Assembly (NCBI GenBank): GCA_022376515.1 | Contig: WTXI01000189.1 | Coordinates: forward strand, 1-64,000 | Length of the DNA stretch: 64,000 bases | Reading direction: 5' to 3' | From: Lactifluus volemus | Taxonomy: Eukaryota > Basidiomycota > Agaricomycetes > Russulales > Russulaceae | Part shown: positions 26,369-36,169 of the stretch, in pieces | Numbering within the stretch: the stretch's first letter is position 1 | Layout of the letters: each line of letters starts with the position of its first letter | Translations under genes and position numbers: made by a program | Notes under the pieces: model-generated | What the model saw: only the letters and a program-made list of their open reading frames with translations | Databases searched by the model: none | What the model was told of the DNA's origin: nothing

Positions 26369-27608
26369 CCACAGATACTGTAAGGTCAACGTGAGCGCCG
26401 TCCTTGGAACTATCTGCCTTTACTTCCTTCCGCCTTTTCCCTTTTCCTCGTTTCACCATTATCTTTGGTGCTCTCCAACAACCCTAGACTACCGGTGCTC
26501 CACCAAACAGTGCCTTCTACCCTTCCTTTACTCCGCAACGTCTTCCGGCCACGACCACCTTCAACTCCTCGGTCCAGTTATGGTGCTGTGGTACACTCCT
26601 TCGTACCGGTTTTGCCTCTCCTCACAGCTCCAATACACGGTTACTTGTCTCGTTTGTTTTGCGTTCCTTATAACCCTATTTTGCCTCTTTCGTTCCAACG
26701 TCTTCCCCTCTTGTCTCCCTTGATCTCAACATGTCTCGTACTGTGTATTATTTCAGTTGGTGACTTGGTCCTTTCCTCTGTTTCGAGAGGCAGAGGGAGC
26801 CTTGAAAATGTGCCATGCAAACAAAAGAAATCTTAAGGAAGAGTAAAAGCCGCTTCGAGTGGCAGAACTCTGACGTTCATTAAAAGCGCCCTTCGGACGA
26901 ACGAAGAGCGCTAAATTATGCTCCCTGGTCGTGAGAGAATCGGATTCATCGGAAGAGAATCCAGGCCGTGTTCTCATTTGACGGACGGACTCACCTATAC
27001 TATATGTAATGGCCGATACGGTGCCAGTGAATGATTTCAGAGTCGCAGTCATGAGCAACGGAGGATTTGTAGCAGCTAGGTCAAAAAAATGGGACACGCT
27101 CAAGCCAGAGGATGACGTCATATGCGCCTTATGTAATGAAGGCGGGTATACTACTCAGTAGATCATCAATGGAAGTTACAACGGCCAGGAACAGGATCAA
27201 GTTGTGCGCAAGCACGAGGCTGGAAGCTGTCATGTAGTACAGAAGCATTCACTTCGTTACTTAGTATGCTTTCCGACCTAAAATAAAAGCCTCGACAGTA
27301 AAAATTCGTTTACGCTGAATCGGTGGCCCCGCTATGCATGTCCGTAGGCAGCTCTGCGCATGGCTGGTCGTCGAAATCTCACCATACTAGTTCAAGTTGT
27401 CTGCAGCAGGTGATGATGGAAAACACTCATCTGTGAATGTGCAAGCCTACAGGCAGCAGGCAGGGAATGCTAAGCAATGTGGACGTTCATTTCATCTTTA
27501 TTACAAGGTCAGCGACTCGGACAGAGATCGCACTTCAGCGTTGTTCGCTCATACAGCAAAGATAGTTCCATCAATCCAGAGTCCGTTAACAATTCTTTAA
27601 AATAACCG
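26369..27608. other. Flank between P450 copies 2 and 3
   Basis: The left part repeats the 3' flank of copy 1 up to about 27476. No gene is supported. The tails of copy 2 (+) and copy 3 (-) face each other across this stretch. Confidence 0.5.
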
Positions 27609-29543
27609 TCACAGCCCTCGCAGCTCCCGCTCTCGTGCCAGGAGAGCAGAAGCCTCCGGGAAACGAGGCGTTATCTCGCATTCGAAGGGAGCCGGGCATC
27701 TGTATCAGTCACTCCGCCTATCAACAGGTGGTTACAGTCCTTACAATAGGATTCCATATTCGACGAACTTGCCCACATCCAATGGAAGCAACCGGCCAGA
27801 CTCATCTTTCTTCCGCTCGATCTTGCTTGCCCATAACATCATCGCAATGTCGATGAACGCCGAATTGTTTGCTACGTGACGACCGAGGCATATCCTACGC
27901 CCAAATCCATACGTGAAATGGCCTTCATCTTTTGTGTCAGACGGTCCAGGAACAACATCTCCATTGGCATCGAGATATCGAGCCGGGTTGAATTGCGCTG
28001 CATCCTCGCCATAGATCTCGGGGTCGTGGTTCATGTGCCATACATTCGGAAGGCAAATGGTGCCTTTCGGAATGAACATGCCTTCGTACCAGTCATCCTC
28101 AGTGGATCGATGGGGCACCCCCAGAGGGCGATTGAGGCCAGCGCAGGATCTCTTTGACCATAGCACGAATGTAAGGCAAGTGTGGATAGTCTGAAAATGT
28201 TGGAAGGCGATCACGCCCGACAACGTCGTCGAGTTCTGCTTGTGCGCGAGCCTGGGTCTCAGGATATTCCATCATTGCGAGTGTCCACCAAGACATTAAT
28301 GTCGAAGTAGTGTCGGCACCGGCGACACTGACGAGTAAACGTAAGATTCATCTCCGCTCACGACCATATGGTGACACTTACTACATAGTACCTGCAAGCC
28401 ACGAGCGTTCTTTAGATGATAGCTTATTTTCTCGGCATTACGAGTCAATTGCGCGCTTAGACTTTCATCATCATTTCCCTTTGCCTGTGGGACATAATTG
28501 TATGTATGGTGATGCGTAATCCATAAGAGGGGAACACTCTTACAACGTTGATCTTCGCTGGCTCGATAAGGCCTTCGAACATCTCAGAGTCTTTCTTGTG
28601 CCCGGTCTCAGCATTTCGCTTCCACTTTGCCAGCCTCGTTGATATCAGATAAACGTCAGTGAAATACGTGGGCAATACTTACATGCTAGGAATATATTGC
28701 ATCCAGGGAAAAACTTCGACTAAATGGGCGCCTGGATAAGCGGCACGAGCAAGACGATGACCAAAATCGTCGATCAAGTCAACGATACGGTTTTCCTCTG
28801 ATTTGATTGGGGGTTGGCCATAAATCACAGATAGAACCATGGACGCTGAAGATCGGCGATAATTCTGTTCCAGTCGAGCCGGCTTGGCGAGCGAATCAGA
28901 GACAAGAATGACGGCCTCTGTCATCTGTGTCTCATGGAACTGTTTGACAGATTCTTTCGAAAACCATTCATTCGAAGCCTTGCGCATTCGGCGCCAACTT
29001 ATTTTCCTTTCACTTTAGCTTCTTCATCGATCTGGACGGTAGGAGGCACTCACACATCGCCGTACCGGGAGAATGGAAAGAGGAGACCTCCACACATGAT
29101 CTCGGATGCGACAATGAGAGGGGCCTATCTGAATATATTGCTGCGCGTCTATCTAGCAAGTCTGCGGCGATCTTTTGAGAGTTGATCACGACCATTGGCT
29201 GGCCGCTACATTGAGGTAGATGAGATCGCCTGGTCCGGTAGGATTCAGAAGTGACTCGAGACCACTGAGGAAGGAACTGACCGTATTTCTTTCGCCATTC
29301 TGAGTACTTGAGCCACTGAGCGGATTTCAACTCGAGCAGATTTCCTATGATCGGATAACCGGGGGGACCTGGAGGAAGCTTGCGATATGGGCTCGCGATG
29401 TAGCGAGCTGTATAGAATATGATGAGGCCGATGATGAGGCCAACGAAGAGTATTGTATTATCTTGCATCGCCTTTCGTAGCTGAAGAATAAATGACTTAG
29501 AAACCCCGTGAAAGCCGAGGAACAGAGCGGAGAAAGAGGACAT
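27609..29543 (-). pseudogene. Cytochrome P450 copy 3, frame-shifted
   Basis: The same seven-exon gene in inverted orientation, from the ATG at 29543 to the stop at 27609-27611. Compared with copies 1 and 2 it lacks single bases in exon 2 (near 29205 and near 29125), in exon 5 (near 28428), and two bases in exon 6 (near 28115-28130). The first shift brings a stop within exon 2. Splice sites, the heme loop GRRICLGRH and the last exon are otherwise conserved. Its I-helix reads AGADTTST, the canonical form. The deletions are not all in homopolymers, so decay is more likely than assembly error, but raw reads should be checked. Confidence 0.85.
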
Positions 29544-29611
29544 GGCCTTGAGCTACAACGAACCAAGAAACTGGTGGGCAGAAAGAGTACCTATGATCGG
29601 CCGATGACGAT

Positions 29612-29620
29612 GTATTTATA
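29612..29620 (-). promoter_or_regulatory. TATA box of P450 copy 3
   Basis: On the minus strand the sequence reads TATAAATAC, about 70 bp upstream of the start codon. It differs in sequence from the TATA boxes of copies 1 and 2. Confidence 0.5.
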
Positions 29621-30532
29621 TGCAGTGAGGGTTCGCTGATCCGGAAGCCGGGTCTGAAAAGTCACCGAGAAGCAATTCTTTCTGGTAGATGATCATGCCA
29701 CCGTGAAGCGAAAAATACGACGTGGAATAGGGGGTAGAGGACAGGCGACGAGGAGGGCGAAGCGAGCGAGCATGTAGTTAGACGCTGACACGTACTTGAC
29801 ACGGAACCACGACTCAAGTGGCAGAACACGCCCCTGCAACGTGGACCCCAAGCCCTGAAGCGAACTTCATTTCCATCCGAAGAGAATGTTGGGCTATCAC
29901 ATGTTGTGATGTATAATTCTGAAAGTCGTCTCATCAATGACAAATATACTGAACGCGTTCAGAAGAATTCAAGTCGCGGATCCGATTTGCAATCACGAGA
30001 CAAAGAAAGTCAAGACGGCGGATAAAGGGTTCTGCTGGCAGCTCAAAGTTTGCTGAGGGATTACGATAATGCGGGGGAGAAGGCTGGCGGCCGAGGATGG
30101 CGCCCAGCGTGGAAGAGGACCCTAGGACGGGATTGCCAACGCCCGCGGCACCCCTGACCCTGAGAACCCACCAGCCGTGGACAACGATCGCCCCTCGTCG
30201 GGGCGATCGCCTACTACGATTTTCAGTTTCGCACCAGAACCCTTTCTACTTAGTGTATTTAGTTCACTTGAGCACATGGCACTACAGTCCCCCTATGCGA
30301 TCAGACCCCCTTTCGGATCACGCCGAATTTCTTGCCCATTTCTCACTCAACCACGACAAAATTCAGCCTACAGTACCATGTGTTACCGTATTCCATAAAA
30401 GAAATTGCAGGGTGTGGGGACCCTGGGGCCGGATCGAGGTTTCAAGGCCAGCTACGTGGCTGTTCTTACACTACCAAACATTGGCCTACTATGATCTGGA
30501 TCCGAGAGAATGACTCACTAGGCTCAGAAGAT
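29621..30532. other. No confident gene
   Basis: An open frame at 30097-30513 (+, 138 codons) starts with a good ATG, but its product has no domain and unusual composition. A minus-strand frame at 29662-29943 overlaps the promoter of P450 copy 3. I treat both as unsupported. Confidence 0.4.
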
Positions 30533-30901
30533 TCAATCGTCAGGTGGGAGTTGTACCAGGAGATGAATCATATTCTCTGACCACGGCCCGTTCAACGAAA
30601 TTCGGTCGGCTGGGTCAAGGAACTGAGCGGTCTTGTCCTTATCCTCGTCCTCGGGAAGTTGGTACCGGAGTTTAACGCTTGTGAGGAAGTCTGTGAGAAT
30701 GACCTCCTTAATTGAACGTGGTTTGTGCAGTTTCCAAACAGAAAGTTCATAGAAATCGATGCCAGCAAGGTAGCGCAACCGTGCTTTGATATTGACTGTG
30801 AAGCTTTCCACATGGTCCTCCGGAGATACCATTACCGAGAAGGAATTTCCAAGACGATGTTCTGGTGATCAATAAGAAGGCACCACACTCGAATACTCAT
30901 C
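30533..30901 (-). pseudogene. Crinkler-type N-terminal domain fragment
   Basis: The frame ending at 30533 has the pattern of the ubiquitin-like Crinkler (CRN) header of fungi and oomycetes: FYELSVWKL, then an LDP-x-DRIS segment and a closing MIHLLVQLPPDD, comparable to the family's LWKV and HIIVQLP landmarks. The expected first strand (MSIRVWCLLID) lies just upstream but in another frame, joined near 30832-30850, so a frameshift or unseen exon junction separates them. No C-terminal effector domain follows; the frame stops right after the header. CRN proteins are proposed host- or competitor-directed effectors. I infer a header-only relic. Confidence 0.5.
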
Positions 30902-32270
30902 TGTTCGTGTCCGGACATGGTGGTGGTAAAAGAGGAAAACGTTCAACTTCACCCAAGGGGGTGTCGGGATGGTAATTTCAGACCGGGGGTCGGATTTGTC
31001 ATTAAGGGAAAATAGGCCCCCTCCTCCTTCCAAATGCGGTAGGTAAGTCTCACAGTATATTGTCACTCTACTGTGCAAACTTTTGATTACAATATAGTGT
31101 CAATACAACTCAAATTGAGGTACTTGTAGTCTGAGAAAGTAAGGCCCGGGGTTCGTTCACCAAGGGAGTGCCGGAGTGGCACATAGACTGTCCACAGGCC
31201 GGCCTCGCCCAGCCCGAGCTGACTTGCACATGGTAGACGGGTGGTAGAGGGGGCGGCAGCAGACATGCACAATGGTGGTGTGGTGGTGTCGGGAACAGTG
31301 TTGGGACATCAGTGGCTGCATCGGGACCAGGCAAGCATTGGTTTCATATCAGTCTTTGGCAGTGCTTACTTTTAGTTTACTTGCATCTTTTAGATAGATA
31401 CCATCGTTTTTGCCCCTGGGCCCCCTCCTGCTCGTTTAAGTCTCTCGCGCCCTCCGTCGCCGCTCGTTATTCTTTGTTTTTGCGCTCTAACGTTATCGTG
31501 ATGGCGTTAGTACCTGAATAGGATATGGCGCGTGGCACTGGTGAGGCGCTCCCAGCCATGCCAGCACGGTCGAATATGTCAACACAACTTCTCGCGAACA
31601 CCGAGCTAGCCGCACACGAGACTTGTGAGAGCTCTCACGATGACATCCCTGAAGTCGGTGGTGCTAAATCCTACCTCCTCGAACAAGGAAACGATATTGT
31701 AGCAACCTGAACGCCTATCCTGTATATGCCTGTGGAGCTGAACAGAGGGTGGACGATCCTTGGTGACTCAGAAAGAAGTACTAAAAAACACACGAGGCGA
31801 TCCGGTCTTGTTAGCTTTCCAGTGGGCTAAGTGACCATTACTGACGAGACCGAGTATGCCAGACCCGAGGGTACCTGACATGTAGCGAGTTGCGGGAGAG
31901 ATTTTTGTGGAGATAAATGTGTGTCTCTGAAAGACATTTGAGGTATTGTACGCCAGATTCACGTGTTCACAGATCCGGGATAACTTGAAGTACGCGAGTA
32001 AGAGAAAAATAGAGAAGACATGGCCATAAGATAGAGATACGAGGTCGAAATTCGGGAGTAACAAAAGACAGAGGGTGTGTTTCCTGTTGAACATCTCTAG
32101 CGTCTGGGACTTGAAAGCGGTCATGTGACTGGGTTCAAATCGGATTGTGAAAAGTGAATGGTCTATTTAAACTCCGTACAGAAGCCACCTGTCCAAGATC
32201 ACCTTACTATATCCGGATATTATTTCCGAGTGCAGAGCGGAGCGCTTTCATTTTGATGTCAAGTAAACTC
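30902..32270. other. Unassigned stretch
   Basis: Several short frames occur (31087-31334 -, 31525-31710 +, 31768-32124 -). The last has hydrophobic stretches, but none shows a family signature. A segment near 31360-31395 resembles one near 58129-58165, which hints at a dispersed repeat. Confidence 0.35.
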
Positions 32271-32279
32271 ATTCACTCC

Positions 32280-32870
32280 AATATGGTCAAACACCATATA
32301 GCTGGGAATACCGACCTGGCAATCAGCTTACGTCTTCACACTCATTGGATATGTATTTATATCCGGGATTGTGATGGGAACCGGACACTTTCTCCCCGAC
32401 ATGCCTAGTACACCCTCCCCACAGGTTGTACGTGCCTAAACCATACACCTAGCGCACTATGGTACTGAATTTATCTTAACAAGATCCGTCACATTCCATT
32501 CCTGTTGGATCGTTTGTCAAACCTTCCCTCAGTCGCAGCTTCCTAAAGCCATTGAGCTTGATCCTGACTCTTACGCATTTCGCGATAGGTGTCATATGGT
32601 ACCTATTCGTAAGTCGGCTTCGTGTCGTTTGAAGTGAGCTCACCTCACGTCCTTGTTGCAGACGTCTCCTATGAGGATCTTCCTCCTTATCTACGAGCGG
32701 AAAATTCGAGCCCGATTCCCCAAGTTGCCTTCCATCCAAAAATTACTGTTTTTGGTTTCAAACTTTCTCAATGCGCTGGCAATCAATGTTAAGCCGCATG
32801 TGCCCGACCCGACGATAACCTCCCTCGATAGACCCGGATTTGGATGCTATTAAAAGGGGAAATCTTGAAA
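32280..32870 (+). pseudogene. Two-exon family, copy U1
   Basis: A conserved intron (donor GTAAGTCGGC at about 32621, acceptor TTGCAG ending near 32661) joins a frame reading LDPDSYAFRDRCHMVPI to VSYEDLPPYLRAENSSPIPQ. Comparison with U2 and U3 shows mostly third-position changes in this frame, so it was the coding one. U1 has the longest open upstream exon, with no clear start. The family is unknown to me. Confidence 0.4.
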
Positions 32871-33109
32871 TGTGGGGTTTTGATGATCGGGCGCTGGAAA
32901 CTTGAAGCTTGAAGCTAGAAGGCTTAGCTGCTGATTAACGATTGCCGATAATGCCTTGAGCTGATTTCTATGACTGTACTGACATACCTCTTATAGATTT
33001 CCGGTGTGGCTTGTGGGTTAGTAGCTGATGAAATTGAATCGTTTAAAAAGTCGTTTGTCACGATAAACATGAACCAGGTGTACCGTTACCTGCGGTTAGC
33101 GCGCCCTTA

Positions 33110-34600
33110 TCGATGCCTTATCGCGCGCATATCTTTCCCCTCCAGAAAACGAACTCAGAAAGTAACGAAGTAATAGTACAATAGCAGGTTAAGCGTTCAT
33201 TTGGCCGTTCTTCCTTGCGCTTCTTACTGTTCGTACTACACACATGACGGAGTCTAGGGGCTCCGTATATGCGGATACCTACGCATAACTGGGAATACCG
33301 ACTTGGCAATCAGCTTACGCCTTCACACTCACCAAATATGTACTCTATTTATATCCGGGATTGTGATGGGAACCGGACACCCTTTCCCAGACATGTCCCT
33401 GAGACTCATCCTCCTAATCCCATTAAGCCGGGTCCTGACTTATACGAGGTTCGGATAAGCATTATATGGTTCCTATTTGTAAGTCAGCTTCCCTGTCGCG
33501 AAGTGAGCTCACCTCACGCTCTTGTTGCAGACGTATCCTTTGAGGGCTTTCCTCCACTTCTACGAGCAGAAAATTCGACTCCAGTTCCCCCAGTTGCCTT
33601 CCATCCAAAGGTTCTGCTTAGGGTTCAATGTATCTCAACACGCTGATAGCCATTGTGTGCTGTGCCGCAAGGTGGCCAAGACACGGCGAATCTCCCTTCG
33701 CTATACGTGGATATAGATGCTATTAAAGCAGGGACATCTTGAAATGTGGGGTTTTGATGAGTCGGGCGCTGGAAAGGGCTCAGCTACTGATTGCCGATAT
33801 TGGCTTTGAGCCGAGTTTCTATGACTGTACAGACTGTCCTATAATTATCATCCTACTGTGCCGATTATCGTGCGCGGATTGGTGGGTTAGTAACTTGATG
33901 AAATTGAATCCTCTAAAACGGCGTTTGTCAGCCTCGAGCTGCTGGATGAGGATGAGGATGAGTGCTTTCGTACTACAGCCAAAGCATTCTAGACATTTTC
34001 CCTGCATCAAGTCACTATACTGTAAATTGCTGAGCCTTCCTTCGGTTCTTCCACGCTGTCACATGCGGCAAATTCGGCTCACGTGAACCGAAGCGACAGG
34101 TTTTCGGAATGCACCGCCGTGATGATTCCGAGCCAGACACGGAGGCACAGTACTGTACAGGTATCCTTCAGCCCCACTCTCACCCTCACACTGGCCGAGC
34201 AGCCTCGACAGAGCCATGCGGACCCATATTTCTGTGATATTACCAGGGCCGCAGTCAAGACGCAAGACATGCAGCCAGAAGACAGGACTAACTTACTCGG
34301 AGATCTGGTAATGATCTGGTTCATGATCTAAGGCTGTCGCAGCCCCCGCTTTGATAACCGTTGCTTCAGGGATGATTTGTTTTGCCTTGCGACATACTGT
34401 AGTCTATCTCACCATTCTCATTCGCGATCTTTGCCAGTGGAACTGATGCGCCGTGTGACGGAATCTTTCCTGGGATGCAGAGCAATAAAACCGTACAGAG
34501 TGACAGATATCTATGGCTGTTTTGAATCCTGTGGGTCCCATGTCCCTGACTCTTGGAGCGCGGAGTAGCAAAGCATCCTATGTGTAGGTGCTCTCTAGAC
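33110..34600. repeat. Tandem repeat unit carrying copy U2
   Basis: About 1.5 kb that recurs from 34715 onward, including the segment ending cgtacacctacgcataactg, the two-exon gene fragment and the block starting ttcttccacgctgtcac (34050-34600), which recurs at 41575-42290. Confidence 0.7.
33285..33720 (+). pseudogene. Two-exon family, copy U2
   Basis: Same layout as U1: a TATA-like tatttatatccggg, the intron with donor GTAAGTCAGC at about 33479 and acceptor TTGCAG near 33531, and exon 2 reading VSFEGFPPLLRAENSTPVPP. One base is missing before the intron relative to U3, so the two exons are not both in the ancestral frame. Unknown function. Confidence 0.4.
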
Positions 34601-34964
34601 CTACCAACGGACAGTAGTACTACTAAAACCTAGTTGCACATCCTGAATACCCTTTGTTTGATAAGCTGTGTGGGTTGGCAAAATACAGTGCTTCAGCGCT
34701 ATTCTAATTTGACCTTATCGCGCGCGCCTCTTTCCCCTCCATGAAAACGAACTCAGAAAGTAACAAAGTTATAGTACAATAGCAGGTTAAGCGTTCATTT
34801 GGCCGTTCTTCCTCGCACTTCTTACTGTTCGTACTACACACATGGCGGAATCTAGGGGCTCCATATATGCGTACACCTACGCATAACTGCCTGAGAACAC
34901 AGAACAGCCATATCAATTAATTTGCAATCCTAGAAAGAGAGATGTGTAAACTTACCACAGCAGG

Positions 34965-35430
34965 GATAGTTGGGAATACCGACTTGGCAATCACCTTACG
35001 TCTTCACTCTCACCAGACGTGTATTTATATCCGGGATTGTGATGGGAACCGAACATCCTCTCCGAGACATGTCCATCACACTCAAACTCGGACGCGTCCT
35101 CCTAATCCCATTAAGCTGGATCCTGACTCTTTGGACATACCCGATAAGCACCATATGGTTCATATTTGTAAGTCGGCTTCCTGTCGTTTGAAGTGAGCTC
35201 ACCTCACGTCGTTGTTGCAGACGCTTCCTATGAGGGCCTTCCTCTACTTCTATGAGCAGATCATTCGAGCCAAATTCCCCCGGTTGCCTTCCATCCAAGC
35301 TCGCATCCAAAGGTTTCAGCTTTGGGTTTCAAGGGTTTTCAACCCGCTGACCGTTGTTTTGTCGCGTGTGCGGCATGGTGGCCAAAACCCAACGAATCTC
35401 CCTTCGCTAAACGTGGATATACAGTAGATG
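34965..35430 (+). pseudogene. Two-exon family, copy U3
   Basis: Exon 1, intron (donor GTAAGTCGGC at about 35168) and exon 2 are preserved. In the ancestral frame (SYEGLPLLL...IPPVAFHP) an Arg codon has become TGA. Another frame is open across the intron from an ATG at 35042 or 35069 and would give a short hydrophobic protein, but substitution pattern argues against it. Confidence 0.4.
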
Positions 35431-35743
35431 CTATTAAAGCGGGGAAATCTTGAAATGTGGGGTTTTCGTGAGTCAGGCGCTGATCAGGGCTCAGCTACTG
35501 ATTAAAGTACTGATTAATAGTGCTGATTGCCAATAGCTTTGAGCTGATTTCTATGACTGTAACTTACTGTACTAATTATCATCCTATAACCGATTTTCCG
35601 CGCGTGGATTGGTGGGTTTATAGTACCGAAAGCGCTGGAGAAGGATGAGCGGTTTCGTAATCTACTGCAGCCAAAGCATTCTAGAAAAAAGGCACATCTT
35701 CCCTGCATCAAGTCACAATACTGTATATCACTGAGCCTTCTTC

Positions 35744-35888
35744 AATTAATAGAGGAAGCGTGACAATAGAAAGGGGACAAGATAAGATATTATTGCAGCA
35801 GCCCAATTGGCCTGTTTAAGTACTCGAGCCAGTTATTATACATGTGATAATGTACGATGCTTGGTGACGTCACGTCCATACGTCAATT
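35744..35888 (-). repeat. Copia 3' LTR (left)
   Basis: 145 bp, identical by eye to 41430-41574. Its ends read aattaatag and cgtcaatt on the plus strand, not the usual TG...CA, so the exact boundary could shift by a base. It contains TGACGTCA, a CRE/ATF consensus, near 35866-35873. Confidence 0.9.
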
Positions 35889-36169
35889 CTCCTCCTCATC
35901 GTACAGAAATCGAACACTCATAAAATAAAATGAAAGTGCCAATGAGGCGGGCGAACAAGAAGACGCTCAATTGATAGTAAGCGATGATGATAAACATAAA
36001 AGTGCCAATAAGGCGAGCGAAGGAAGAAGTGTCTGTTATGATAAGACATTGCGAGAAACGAAAGAAAAGAAAGGGGCCATTAGGCGAGAGAAGGAGTAAG
36101 GGTGCCATAAGGTGAGGAGTGGGTTAGAAAAAGGGTCATACCATCATGCTCCTCCTCAGTGGGAACACC
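35889..36169 (-). repeat. Copia 3' untranslated region with imperfect repeats
   Basis: Between the polyprotein stop and the 3' LTR there are several variants of gtgcca(a/t)(a/t/g)aggcg(a/g)g(c/a)ga, at about 35937, 36002, 36075 and 36102. A purine-rich tract reading GAGGAGGAG on the minus strand abuts the LTR and fits a polypurine tract for plus-strand priming. Confidence 0.65.

Larger units (their letters stand above)
23030..27476. repeat. Tandem duplication unit 2 (carries P450 copy 2)
   Basis: This is the second copy of the block at 19309-23029. It is longer because of a 640-bp insertion (23062-23701) and a roughly 250-bp segment (24079-24323) that unit 1 lacks. Confidence 0.85.

Noticed and set aside
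30097..30513. 138-codon plus-strand frame with a good ATG
   Set aside because: No domain, odd composition and an alternative frame of equal quality. Left unassigned.
34970..35430. A short hydrophobic protein readable across the U3 intron (starting at 35042 or 35069)
   Set aside because: The frame is open and the splice is in phase, but differences among U1, U2 and U3 fall at third positions of another frame, so this one is probably an accident of overlap.
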